Source: Ga0077530 sp046293075
GTDB taxonomy: Bacteria; Pseudomonadota; Alphaproteobacteria; Rhizobiales; Hyphomicrobiaceae
Direction of reading: 5' to 3'
Assembly (NCBI GenBank): GCA_046293075.1
Contig: JBKBPL010000006.1
Coordinates: forward strand, 62,001 to 126,000
Length of the DNA stretch: 64,000 bases
A program made the position numbers and the translations under genes. Positions within the stretch are counted from its first letter, which is position 1. The number at the start of each line of letters is the position of its first letter. Shown piece after piece: positions 16,944-25,290 of this stretch. The notes below the pieces were generated by a model, which saw nothing but the letters and a program-made list of their open reading frames with translations, searched no databases and was not told the origin of the DNA.

Positions 16944-17319
16944 TCCGCCCCCTTCCCTCCGCGCACCCTCTTCAGGGTCAGGCCTGAGCTGCGCCGCCAG
17001 GATCGGGGCGCAACCTCTGCCCTTAGCACTTCCGGCGGCAAAAATTGAGGTGCTTTCCGCGCAATCGCTCCGGTACCAGCGGGTGTCCGGCCAGGGACAC
17101 GCGAGAGCTAGAATCTGATCTATTTATCAATCGCTTATCCGTTTCCGCGCACGTCGGTGTGCGTTGCCCCGGCGCCGCCGCGGCCTCGCCTGTCCACGGC
17201 CGATGCACCGCGATCGCGCAGAGCCGCCCCGCGGCGCCGTGCTTGCGCCAGAGCTGCGATCGCGCAACCTTGATGCGTATCCTGGCGCGGGCCAGGGTGA
17301 AAAGAACCCTTGGGGACTC
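16944..17319. other. Divergent intergenic region, mraY / amidohydrolase
   Basis: 376 nt between oppositely oriented genes, so it must hold promoters for the cell-wall run and for the amidohydrolase. A perfect hairpin GTGTCC-GGCCAG-GGACAC is at 17083-17100, and an AT-rich stretch (ctatttatcaatcgcttatc) is at about 17120-17140. No strong -35/-10 pair was found by eye. Confidence 0.5.
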
Positions 17320-18495
17320 ATGAGCACCTACGATCTCATACTCAAAGGGGGGCGCGTCATCGACCCCTCGCAGAACCTCGATCGCGTGACGGACATCGCC
17401 TTTGCTGAGGGCAAGGTCGCAGCCATCGGCAACAACCTCAAAGGCGATGCGGGCACCGAAGTGCGGGACGTCAAAGGCTATATCGTCTCGCCGGGCCTCA
17501 TCGACATGCATACGCACGTCTACTGGGGCGGAACCTCGCTCGGCATCGACGCCGAGGAGTTCTGCCGCACCTCGGGCGTGACGACGGCGATCGACACCGG
17601 CAGCGCGGGGCCCGGCAACTTCGCCGGCTTTCGTAAGCACGTCATCGAGCCCTCGGCGGTACGGATCCTCGCCTACCTGCACATCTCCTTCGCCGGCATC
17701 TTCGGCTTCTCCAAGACCGTCATGGTCGGCGAGAGCGAGAATATTCGCCTCATGGCCCCGCGCGATGCGGCGGAGGTGGCCGATGCCAACCGCGACGTGA
17801 TCGTCGGCATCAAGGTGCGCGTCGGGGCCCACGCGTCAGGCGAGCAGGGCGCTGCACCGCTGAACATCGCGCTGCAGGTCGCCGAGGAAGTGGGCTTGCC
17901 GCTCATGTGCCACATCGACCATCCGCCGCCCTCCTATGAGGAGGTGCTCGACATGCTGCGACCGGGCGATGTGCTGACGCACGCCTTCCGCCCCTTTCCG
18001 AATGCGCCCTGCACACCCCAGGGCACGGTCAAGTCGTCCGTGCTGGCCGCGCGCGCACGCGGCGTCAAGTTCGACATCGGGCATGGCAAGGGCTCCTTCG
18101 CCTTCAAGACCGCCCGCGCGATGCTCGCCAATGGTTTCTACCCCGACACGATCTCTTCCGACGTGCACGCGCTCTGCATCAATGGCCCCGCCTACGACCA
18201 GGTGACGACCATGTCGAAGTTCCTCTGCCTCGGCGTGCCGCTCAACGACGTGATCGCGCAGTCGACGATCAATGCCGCGCACGCGCTGAAGCGGCCGGAG
18301 CTCGGCAGCCTCAAGCCCGGCTCGGTGGGCGATGCGACGATCCTGACCGTCAAGGAGGGCCGCTTCGAGTATGAGGACGTGATGGGCGAGAAGTTGATCG
18401 GCGACCGGCGCATCCTCTCCGAGGGTGCGGTCGTCGGCGGGCGCTGGTTTCATCCCAAGCGCTCGCAGAAGTTCGCCAAGCTCAAAACCGGCTGA
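17320..18495 (+). CDS. Amidohydrolase/deacetylase-family metallohydrolase
   Basis: Cytoplasmic metal-dependent hydrolase of the amidohydrolase superfamily, dihydroorotase-like. The substrate is unknown. The 391-residue form starting at MSTYDLILKGGRVIDP is favoured over an upstream in-frame start because the family begins there. Metal-site candidates are DMHTHVY (H-x-H), the lysine in VGIKVRVGAHA, the histidines in LMCHIDHPP and GHGKGSFAFK, and the aspartate in SSDVHAL. It is followed after 12 nt by a RidA-family gene, so the two are probably one transcript. The pairing suggests turnover of an amide or cyclic amide whose product is imine-prone; this is inference. Confidence 0.82.
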   Translation: MSTYDLILKGGRVIDPSQNLDRVTDIAFAEGKVAAIGNNLKGDAGTEVRDVKGYIVSPGLIDMHTHVYWGGTSLGIDAEEFCRTSGVTTAIDTGSAGPGNFAGFRKHVIEPSAVRILAYLHISFAGIFGFSKTVMVGESENIRLMAPRDAAEVADANRDVIVGIKVRVGAHASGEQGAAPLNIALQVAEEVGLPLMCHIDHPPPSYEEVLDMLRPGDVLTHAFRPFPNAPCTPQGTVKSSVLAARARGVKFDIGHGKGSFAFKTARAMLANGFYPDTISSDVHALCINGPAYDQVTTMSKFLCLGVPLNDVIAQSTINAAHALKRPELGSLKPGSVGDATILTVKEGRFEYEDVMGEKLIGDRRILSEGAVVGGRWFHPKRSQKFAKLKTG

Positions 18496-18507
18496 GGGAG
18501 AGCCACC

Positions 18508-18966
18508 ATGACACCGGAAGAGAAGCTCAAGTCGCTCGGTCTCGAGCTGCCGAAGGTACCGACGCCGGTCGGCACCTATGTGCCGTTCAAGCTCGACGGG
18601 CGCACGATCTATCTCTCAGGCCAGGGACCGCGCCGGCCGGACGGCACGCGCATTGCCGGCCGCGTCGGCGAAGATGTATCGATCGAGCAGGCGTACGAGT
18701 GCGCCCGCCTCATCGGTCTCGGGCTGTTGGCCGCGGCGAAGCTTGCGGCCGGCGACCTTGGCAAAGTTGAGGTGCTGAAGGTGCTCGGCATGGTCAATGC
18801 GGTGCCGGGCTTCACCGAGCAGCCGAGGGTCATCAACGGCTGCTCGGATCTCTTCGTCGAGGTGCTCGGCGAGCGCGGGCGGCACGCCCGCTCGGCCGTC
18901 GGCATGGGCTCGCTGCCGGCGAACATCCCCGTCGAGATCGAGGCGATCATGCGGATCGTCGATTGA
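18508..18966 (+). CDS. RidA/YjgF-family protein
   Basis: Small trimeric protein family; the archetype RidA hydrolyses reactive enamine/imine intermediates. The 152-residue product has the family fold signature with IYLSGQGPRRPDG and the C-terminal RSAVGMGSLPANIPVEIEAIM. It belongs to the longer RidA subgroup in which the catalytic arginine of true RidA may not be conserved; the equivalent region here reads HARSAVGMGSLP, where an arginine is present. It sits 12 nt behind the amidohydrolase gene, suggesting a joint role. Exact activity is unknown. Confidence 0.85.
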   Translation: MTPEEKLKSLGLELPKVPTPVGTYVPFKLDGRTIYLSGQGPRRPDGTRIAGRVGEDVSIEQAYECARLIGLGLLAAAKLAAGDLGKVEVLKVLGMVNAVPGFTEQPRVINGCSDLFVEVLGERGRHARSAVGMGSLPANIPVEIEAIMRIVD

Positions 18967-19171
18967 GGGGGGCTCTTTGTCTCCTCGCCATTCGCTCGAG
19001 GACGGGAGCGACGACCCCTCCGCGCGGGGCAGCCGTGCCCCCGAAATGTCCTGGGTCATACAGCGGCCGTCAGCACGCGCCGCGTGCGGGGCACGCGTTG
19101 TTCCGGCTCGGATATGTTGCCCGGTACCGGCGGCCACATCGCTCGAAGGCGAGGGCCGTGGTAGCGGCAGC

Positions 19172-19531
19172 CTATTGTGATGTCGCTTTCTCCGCGGGGC
19201 GCAGCCGCCGCTCAAGGTCCGCGATCTGCTTGCTGAACGACTTGAGCGCCTGCGCTTCGATCGCGCGGTAGTGCCCGACGAGGGCGTGGCCGAACGAGGT
19301 GAGCCGGGCATGGCCGCCGCCGGCGCCGCCGTGCTGGGTTTCGAGAACCGGCTCGCTGAACATGCGGTTCACTTCATCTGCGAGCAGCCACGCGCGCCGG
19401 TATGACATCTTCATCTCGCGCGCGGCGGCGCTGATCGAGCCGTGCTCGCCGATGAGTTCGAGGAGGCGGATCTTGCCATGCCCGACCTGGCGGCCGCCGT
19501 CGAAATCAATGCGGATCGTAAGCCGCGTCAT
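19172..19531 (-). CDS. ModE-like winged helix-turn-helix protein (DNA-binding domain only)
   Basis: Likely DNA-binding regulator. The start MTRLTIRIDFDGG at 19531 gives 119 residues. The sequence GRQVGHGKIRLLELIGEHGSIS, then AAAREMKMSYRRAWLLADEVN and GGAGGGHARLTSFG, matches the N-terminal domain of the molybdate regulator ModE and its short homologues. The C-terminal molybdate-binding (MOP) domains are absent, as in many alphaproteobacterial short forms. No mod transport or molybdenum cofactor genes lie nearby, so the target is unknown. An upstream in-frame start at 19591 adds 20 Gln/Arg-rich residues and is less likely. Confidence 0.8.
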   Translation of the reverse strand: MTRLTIRIDFDGGRQVGHGKIRLLELIGEHGSISAAAREMKMSYRRAWLLADEVNRMFSEPVLETQHGGAGGGHARLTSFGHALVGHYRAIEAQALKSFSKQIADLERRLRPAEKATSQ

Positions 19532-19738
19532 GTCACGTCCCGGCTGGGTATGCTGCTGCTGAGCACGCTGCCTGGCTGCCTCGCCCGACATAGCACAGCA
19601 TGAGCACTATCGCGCACCTGACATGTTCGCCGCAACCTATCGTGGCCTTCCTGCCATCAACGCGCGCGGCGCTCCCGAAGGAGACGGAACCGATGCTCAT
19701 ATTCCGCAAGATATGCCGACCTGGCGCGCGCTTGAGGG

Positions 19739-19978
19739 CGTCTTGACCTTGATGTCCTGATTGTTGGGCGCGCTCCCAGCGCTCTTGGGAATGACATAGC
19801 CCGTGGATGCCCCGAGCACTGCCGCAGCGGCCTCACGCGCCTCCTCAGTGGCGGTGCGCGCTGGCTGGCCGGCCCCATGCAAGCGCGATGGGTTTCCAAA
19901 GGCACGCTCGAGATAGGGTGCGTTGGCGCCATGCGCGCCATGGCGGATCGGCGTGCTTGCGATGGCGTCGAGAGAGAT
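19739..19978 (-). pseudogene. Degenerate N-terminal fragment of a NifS/IscS-type cysteine desulfurase
   Basis: The minus-strand reading frame contains ISLDAIASTPIRHG, then PYLERAFGNPSRLHGAGQPA and TEEAREAAAAVLGAS. This follows the N-terminus of class V aminotransferase cysteine desulfurases (compare IYLDNNATTP ... FGNPSS-H ... A-EEAR--VA-LLGA). The next stretch, VIPKSAGSAPNNQDIK, still tracks the family's FTSGGTEANNLAIK. After that similarity ends, and the PLP-binding lysine and active-site cysteine regions are missing. The frame is part of a 120-codon ORF on the minus strand (20059-19697). It is best read as a gene remnant upstream of the ModE-like gene. Confidence 0.65.
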
Positions 19979-20076
19979 GCGCCGCGTGAGGGGGCACGAC
20001 GGCCACAGGTCCCTGCGTCGGGGAGGCGGTCCCCCGACGCAACCGCGCACCTGCACCATCCCAAACTATTCGGGCG

Positions 20077-21192
20077 CTAAGCCCGGATCTGCCGCGCTGT
20101 GATTGTGTACTTGAACGTATCGGGATCGAGCTCGTCGAGGCGCCCGCGCGCCGTCTCAGCCTGCGGATACATGAGGAACGGCACTGGCGGACCCTTGGAG
20201 CCGGGCAGCGCGACATCGTGCGCGTCATTATAGGCAAGCCAATTCATCTCCCACGAGCCGAAGAGCGCGGCGCGGGCGGCCTTCACCTTGGGATCGTCCG
20301 CCGCAAGGTTGCCCGGCGGCTCCTCCAGCATGACTTTGCGTACGTCCGCCGGATCGGCCGGCAGCCAGCCGATACCATCGACGAAGACATCGGCACGGCA
20401 GTGCTGCGCCCGCGTCACATTCGCCGTGCCGGCGCCGAGGCTCTTGTAGCCAAAGGCAGAGGGAGCGACGCGAATGCCATAGAGGTCGCGCGCCGGCAGG
20501 CCCGCTGCGCGGGCCAGACCAACGTAAAGGGCGTTAAGATCCGCACACTTGCCGGTGAGGTTGCCGCTCTTCAGCATAGACTCGATATCGCCGGTCCCGC
20601 AGCCCCGCGTCTTTGGGTTGCGGGCGGTATTATCGACGATCCATTCGTAGATCCGCCTGGCTTTGTCGAGATCGTTGCTGGCGCCGGCCGTGATCTTCGT
20701 CGCGGTCTCGGTGACAATGCCGGCGAGGCGCAGGGTCGAGGTGCTGGACGTGTAGTATCTGCGCTGCTCAGGACTGAGCTTGACTGCGGGATCGGATTTG
20801 CTCGGATCGACCTTCAAGTCGCGCACGGTGAAGCGGCTTACCGCCGTGACCTCCGGCTGCGGCTCGTTCGCTGACCAGGCAACGTGCACTAGGCGCGCAC
20901 CGGACTTCGCATCCCGCACGATCTCGGCCTTGCCGCTCTTCGTCTGGAACGTCGTCTCCCCCGGCTTGATCCAGCCCGCGCCGCTGAAGGCAGGAACCGG
21001 CACCCAGACCTGCGTCTCGCCTTGCGGATTGAGGATCTCCACGCGCGTCGTGAGCTCGTAGGTCCGCCAGTCGCCCGGCGTGGGCGCGAAAAGTGCTCCC
21101 GAGCCAGCCTGAGCCCATACCGCGACAGGAACGGCAGCCAGGGCGGCACCCGATGCACCGTACTTCAGCAGCTCGCGTCGATCGATTGTCAT
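20077..21192 (-). CDS. Tat-exported transglutaminase-like protease-fold protein
   Basis: Probable periplasmic protein of the transglutaminase-like (papain-fold) superfamily; substrate unknown. The 371-residue product starts with a Tat-type signal (DRRELLKYGASGAALAAVPVAVWAQ). A beta-sandwich-like N-terminal half follows, then the core with the catalytic cysteine in GKCADLNALYV, histidine in RAQHCRADVFV and aspartate in WLPADPADV. These are in the right order for the Cys-His-Asp triad. Its ATG overlaps the stop of the TlpA-like gene by 4 nt, so the two are translated together. The partner thioredoxin may keep the active-site cysteine reduced in the periplasm; that link is inference. Confidence 0.85.
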   Translation of the reverse strand: MTIDRRELLKYGASGAALAAVPVAVWAQAGSGALFAPTPGDWRTYELTTRVEILNPQGETQVWVPVPAFSGAGWIKPGETTFQTKSGKAEIVRDAKSGARLVHVAWSANEPQPEVTAVSRFTVRDLKVDPSKSDPAVKLSPEQRRYYTSSTSTLRLAGIVTETATKITAGASNDLDKARRIYEWIVDNTARNPKTRGCGTGDIESMLKSGNLTGKCADLNALYVGLARAAGLPARDLYGIRVAPSAFGYKSLGAGTANVTRAQHCRADVFVDGIGWLPADPADVRKVMLEEPPGNLAADDPKVKAARAALFGSWEMNWLAYNDAHDVALPGSKGPPVPFLMYPQAETARGRLDELDPDTFKYTITARQIRA

Positions 21193-21788
21193 TGGTTTCC
21201 TCCTTTGACGATGCAGTCTTGCTCACTTCCGCGACCTGCGCCCTGTTCGAGGCGCGCAAGCTCGGCCTTGAGCCCCGCCAGCGCCGCCCCGACGTCCCAA
21301 TCAAGCGCGCCTGCGACTTTCCAGAGTGGACAGAACGCGCCATCGAGCACGTACGAGGTCGGCAGCATCTCCACAGCCCACGCCCGCATTGCCTGCTTTT
21401 CGACATCGAGGAGCACCGGAAAGCGCAGGCTGATCTTGTGGCGCTCGAGAAACCGCCGCACGCGATCGCCGGGCTCGCCCACATCGACGGCGAGGATCCG
21501 CAACCGGCGCGCGCCAAGGGCCACAGCGAGGCGTTCGAGGGACTTGAGCTCATCGCGACACGGCTCGCACCACGTCGCAAAGAAGTGCACGATGGTGAGC
21601 CTGCCAGCCCCGGCACCGAGATGCTCCATCGCCCCATCGAGCGTCGGCAGGTTGAAAGCTGGCACGGTCGAGGGACGCCAGATCTCCAGTTCATCAGCGC
21701 GCAGCGGCAGCGGACTCGAAAGCAGGAGTGCGCCGCCAAGGATGAGCGCGCCAAAATGCCGACGGACAGGGCCAAGTGATGCAGGCAC
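21189..21788 (-). CDS. TlpA-like periplasmic thioredoxin
   Basis: Membrane-anchored or exported thioredoxin-fold protein. I choose the GTG at 21788, which has an AAGGAG ribosome site 6 nt upstream, over the ATG at 21878; this gives 199 residues. The N-terminus then reads as a signal/anchor (HFGALILGGALLLSSPLPLRA). The TlpA-type core contains TIVHFFATWCEPCRDELKSLE with the redox CxxC (CEPC), and the cis-proline region is in MLPTSYVLDG. It overlaps the transglutaminase-like gene by 4 nt. A role in reducing or maturing that partner, or in cytochrome maturation, is possible. Confidence 0.85.
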   Translation of the reverse strand: MPASLGPVRRHFGALILGGALLLSSPLPLRADELEIWRPSTVPAFNLPTLDGAMEHLGAGAGRLTIVHFFATWCEPCRDELKSLERLAVALGARRLRILAVDVGEPGDRVRRFLERHKISLRFPVLLDVEKQAMRAWAVEMLPTSYVLDGAFCPLWKVAGALDWDVGAALAGLKAELARLEQGAGRGSEQDCIVKGGNQ

Positions 21789-22120
21789 GCGGACTCCTTC
21801 GGCTTCCTTGAATGCGGACGCGAGGTCAACGGCAGCGCGCCGCCGGCAAGATGCAGGCAGCAAGTTGCAGCGGCACACGCCGCATCACACGCCAGAACTC
21901 AGCGATTGAGGTGAGCGTCGGCGGCACTCCGGGGCATCGTGTGCCCCACAGCCGCGATCACGCCGCGCTTTGCGTCGCGGCAGGCGGAACCCGCCATCAA
22001 TTCGGGGCCTGAGCGCTGACCGCGCATCGGACCCGCCGATCGCCACACCGCCACTATAGCTGCTTGCGGCACGGCGTCCATAAGGTACGGTCGGTGGATG
22101 TCATGAGCGCGCCCAGCGCG
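21789..22120. other. Gap upstream of the TlpA-like gene
   Basis: 332 nt between the TlpA-like gene and the end of the nitroreductase gene, both on the minus strand. It should hold the promoter for the tlpA-like/transglutaminase pair. I see no convincing promoter pair, RNA gene or repeat in it. Confidence 0.4.
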
Positions 22121-22696
22121 CTATTCCCACACACTGAGCAGGGCAGCAGAGGCATCCTCGCGCGGCGGAGGTGCTTTGGACGGCGTGCCCAGCATCAGGA
22201 ACGCGGCCAGCTCTTCCTCATTGGCAAGGCCGAGCGCGAGGCGCACCCGGCGCGACGTCGCCGAATGGCCGCTGCGCAGGCACCCAGCATAGCCGAGCGC
22301 CGATGCCGCAAGCAGCAGGTTCTCGATCGCCGCGCCGGCCGCAAGCATCTGATCGCTGGCCGATACGCGCGGATGATCGCGGACGATCCGCAGCACGACC
22401 GCAAGGAGCATCGCGCCGCGGTAGGCCTTCTCGCCCGCCCGTTCGATCTCAGCGGGGGGCGCGCCCGGATCGCGCTCGGCCTTGGCTTCGCGGAACGCGG
22501 CGGCAAGGTCGCCACGGCGCTCGGGCGGTATGAGGATGAAGCGGTAGGGCTTGAGGTTCTTGTGGTCCGGCGCCGCGGCGGCAGCGCGCAGCATCAGCTC
22601 GAGCTCGCCGGCCGTCGGCGTCGGCGCGACCAGGAAGCGCGGCGAAACGGACCGCCGGGCGAGAATGAGATCGAGCGCGCGTGCGCCATCCGTCAT
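22121..22696 (-). CDS. Nitroreductase-family FMN oxidoreductase
   Basis: Flavin enzyme of the nitroreductase superfamily; reduces quinones, nitroaromatics or related compounds with NAD(P)H. The start MTDGARALDLI at 22696 has a GGAGG ribosome site, giving 191 residues; an upstream ATG at 22726 is less likely. Family features are ILARRSVSPRFL at the N-terminus (FMN phosphate region), AAAAAPDHKNLKPYRFILI, the central AAGAAIENLLLAASALGYAGC and FLMLGTPSKAPPPR near the end. It resembles the short YdjA-type subgroup. It is tandem with the LysR regulator upstream. Confidence 0.88.
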   Translation of the reverse strand: MTDGARALDLILARRSVSPRFLVAPTPTAGELELMLRAAAAAPDHKNLKPYRFILIPPERRGDLAAAFREAKAERDPGAPPAEIERAGEKAYRGAMLLAVVLRIVRDHPRVSASDQMLAAGAAIENLLLAASALGYAGCLRSGHSATSRRVRLALGLANEEELAAFLMLGTPSKAPPPREDASAALLSVWE

Positions 22697-22768
22697 GGCT
22701 CGTTTCCTCCCTGCGCATGGTGGCATGGCACCTCGGAGCCGGCAGTCTAGCGCACGGCTGGCGATCCG

Positions 22769-23704
22769 TCAGATCTGGGCACCGAAACGCTCCCATTCCG
22801 GGCAAGCGCCGAACCGTGCCGCCAGGAAATCGATGAACACCCGCGTCTTCGCCGCAAGATATCGGTTCGGCGTATAGAGCGCGTAGACGCCGAGCGCGCC
22901 GCGCGGATGTTCTGGCAGCACGTGCGTCAGGCTTCCCGCGGCGATGTCGCACCCGACGAGAAATGTCGGCAGCTCGGCGATGCCCTGACCGGCGAGTGCC
23001 GCAATGCGCAGGATATGCCCGTTGTTGGAATTGAGAACGGGCCTGAGCGGCGCCCTGCCCGTGCTGCCGTCGGCCCTCTCATACGACCATTGCTGCAGCG
23101 CCACCGAGGTGCCATAGCCGAGCCAGCGATGGCTGGCCAGATCCTCGGGCGTCTTGGGCGTGCCGCGCGCGGCAAGATAGGCCGGGGATGCCACGAGCAC
23201 CCGCCGAGTGGCCGCGAGCTTCCTTGCGATCAGACTCGAATCCGCCAGCGCCGCGATGCGGATCGTTACATCGACGCCTTCCTCGACCGGGTCGATGAAG
23301 CGGTCATTGAGCGTCATTTCGACATTGAGATCGGGATAGGTGGCCATGAAGGCCGCGATTGCCTCACCGAGATAAAGCATCCCGAAGGACATCGGCGCGT
23401 TGACGCGGAGCAGACCTCTGGGCTCGTCATGCAGCCGCGAGACCTGCAGCTCCGTCTCCTCGATGCGTGCGAGGATGTCGAGGCAGCGCTCGTAGTAGGA
23501 GAGCCCCGCCTCCGTCGGGCTGACGCGACGGGTCGTCCGATCGAGGAGCCGGGCGCCGAGGATCTGCTCCAGCTCCATGACGGCCTTGCTGACGGCGGAC
23601 CGGGTGAGGCCGAGCGCGCGGCCGGCTTCGGCGTAGCTGCCAAGGGCGACCACCTTGGCGAAGGCGTTCATCGCTTCGAGCTTGTCCACGGCAATTGTAT
23701 CCAT
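22769..23704 (-). CDS. LysR-family transcriptional regulator
   Basis: DNA-binding regulator with an N-terminal winged helix-turn-helix and a periplasmic-binding-like effector domain. In the 311-residue product the HTH is at about 8-65 (MNAFAKVVALGSYAEAGRALG, then SAVSKAVMELEQILGARLLDRTTRR). The effector domain follows. It belongs to the CrgA/DsdC-like subgroup with LLRVNAPMSFG. It is divergent from pirin across 111 nt, the usual layout for a LysR protein controlling its neighbour; pirin and wrbA are plausible targets. A GTG five codons downstream is an alternative start. Confidence 0.9.
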   Translation of the reverse strand: MDTIAVDKLEAMNAFAKVVALGSYAEAGRALGLTRSAVSKAVMELEQILGARLLDRTTRRVSPTEAGLSYYERCLDILARIEETELQVSRLHDEPRGLLRVNAPMSFGMLYLGEAIAAFMATYPDLNVEMTLNDRFIDPVEEGVDVTIRIAALADSSLIARKLAATRRVLVASPAYLAARGTPKTPEDLASHRWLGYGTSVALQQWSYERADGSTGRAPLRPVLNSNNGHILRIAALAGQGIAELPTFLVGCDIAAGSLTHVLPEHPRGALGVYALYTPNRYLAAKTRVFIDFLAARFGACPEWERFGAQI

Positions 23705-23815
23705 ATTGGATGCAGTGCGGCCGATACATAGCGGATTGATGCAGCGGCGGCCAGCACATACCTAGTCGTCATCAGCCGGCGGCCTCGGCTGCCGGCAGCA
23801 ACCCAGGAGGTCAAC

Positions 23816-24520
23816 ATGGCGCTCGCACTCCGCAAATCAGAAACCCGAGGTAGGGCCAACTTCGGCTGGCTGGACAGCCGGCACAGCTTCTCGTTCGGCC
23901 ACTACCACGACCCGGCGCACATGGGCTTCGGGCCGTTGCGCGTCATCAACGAGGATCGTGTCGCGCCGGGCGGGGGCTTTCCCACGCACCCGCACAGCAA
24001 CATGGAGATCATCTCCTACGTTCTGGAGGGCGCTCTTGAGCACAAGGACAGCCTCGGCACGGGCTCGATCATCCGTCCCGGCGACGTGCAGCGCATGAGC
24101 GCCGGCTCAGGGATCCGCCACAGCGAGTTCAATGCCTCGCGGACGGAGCCGGTTCACTTCCTGCAGATCTGGATCATCCCTGAGAGGGAAGGCCTCGCGC
24201 CGAGCTACGAGCAGAAGTCGTTCGGCATCGAGGAGAAGCGCGGCCGGCTGCGGCTGATCGGCTCGCGCGACGGCCGCGATGGCTCTGTCACGATCCATCA
24301 AGACGCGGACCTTTACGCAACCGTACTGAAGGCCGGCGAAGCCGTCGCGCACACCATCGCCGATGGCCGGGGCGCCTGGGTGCAGATGGCGCGCGGCGCG
24401 GCAACACTCAACGGCACGCCGCTCAACGCCGGCGACGGCGCCGCACTCCGGGACAGCGGCACACTGGAGCTCGAAGGCATCGATGACGCCGAGATCCTGC
24501 TGTTCGATCTCGGTGCCTGA
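23816..24520 (+). CDS. Pirin-family protein (YhhW-like)
   Basis: Bicupin metalloprotein; some members have quercetin 2,3-dioxygenase activity or act as redox-linked regulators. The 234-residue product shows FGWLDSRHSFSFGHYHDP near the N-terminus and the metal-binding set GGGFPTHPHSNMEIISYVLEG with later HSEFNASR. The C-terminal cupin is more divergent. An AGGAGG ribosome site 5 nt before the ATG makes the start secure. It is divergent from the LysR regulator and 48 nt upstream of wrbA, suggesting a LysR-controlled oxidative or electrophile response unit. That regulation is inferred from layout. Confidence 0.92.
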   Translation: MALALRKSETRGRANFGWLDSRHSFSFGHYHDPAHMGFGPLRVINEDRVAPGGGFPTHPHSNMEIISYVLEGALEHKDSLGTGSIIRPGDVQRMSAGSGIRHSEFNASRTEPVHFLQIWIIPEREGLAPSYEQKSFGIEEKRGRLRLIGSRDGRDGSVTIHQDADLYATVLKAGEAVAHTIADGRGAWVQMARGAATLNGTPLNAGDGAALRDSGTLELEGIDDAEILLFDLGA

Positions 24521-24568
24521 CGGAAGCCGACCACGCCCGTTTGACACGCGCCACTGGAGAAAAACATC

Positions 24569-25171
24569 ATGAGCAAGGTTCTGGTTCTCTATTATTCGAG
24601 TTACGGCCACATCGAGAAGATGGCTGCGGCCGTCGCCGAGGGTGCCCGCGAGGCGGACGCCGACGTGACCATCAAGCGGGTACCCGAGCTGGTCCCGGAG
24701 GAGCTAGCCAGGAAATCGGGCTTCAAGCTCGATCAGGCGGCGCCGATTGCAACCGTGGATGAGCTGCCGGGCTACGATGCCATCATCATCGGCGTGCCGA
24801 CCCGCTTCGGGAACATGCCGGCGCAGATGAAGAGCTTCCTCGACCAGACCGGCGGCCTGTGGATGAAGGGCGCGTTGATCGGTAAAGTCGGCAGCGTGTT
24901 CACATCATCCGCCACGCAGCACGGCGGCCAGGAGAGCACGATCCTTTCGACGCATATCGTCCTACTCCATCACGGCATGGTCATCGCCGGGTTGCCATAC
25001 GCCTACCAGGGACAGATGGGCGTAAAGGAAGTGACAGGGGGCTCGCCCTACGGCGCCGCCACCATTGCCGATGGCGACGGTTCGCGGCAGCCCTCGCAGA
25101 ACGAGCTTGCCGGGGCCCGCTTCCAGGGCCGCCACGTGGCCAGCCTCGCCGCCAAGCTGAAGGCGGCCTGA
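24569..25171 (+). CDS. wrbA: NAD(P)H:quinone oxidoreductase WrbA
   Basis: Flavodoxin-like FMN enzyme that performs two-electron quinone reduction and limits oxidative stress. The 200-residue product has the FMN phosphate loop VLYYSSYGHIEKMA at the N-terminus, then IIIGVPTRFGNMPAQMKSFLDQ, the loop GSVFTSSATQHGGQE, and the C-terminal GSPYGAATIADGDGSRQPS typical of WrbA. The length is standard. It follows pirin by 48 nt on the same strand and may share its LysR-controlled promoter. Confidence 0.95.
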   Translation: MSKVLVLYYSSYGHIEKMAAAVAEGAREADADVTIKRVPELVPEELARKSGFKLDQAAPIATVDELPGYDAIIIGVPTRFGNMPAQMKSFLDQTGGLWMKGALIGKVGSVFTSSATQHGGQESTILSTHIVLLHHGMVIAGLPYAYQGQMGVKEVTGGSPYGAATIADGDGSRQPSQNELAGARFQGRHVASLAAKLKAA

Positions 25172-25290
25172 CCGCGAGTGTGACCGGCGGGCACGCGCGG
25201 TCCGCCGGTCAACGGACGAACGCAGAATTGCGGCCGCGCGCGATCAGCGTTGACTTCATGCAACGCCCTGACGCTTTCTGGAGAAGCAGG

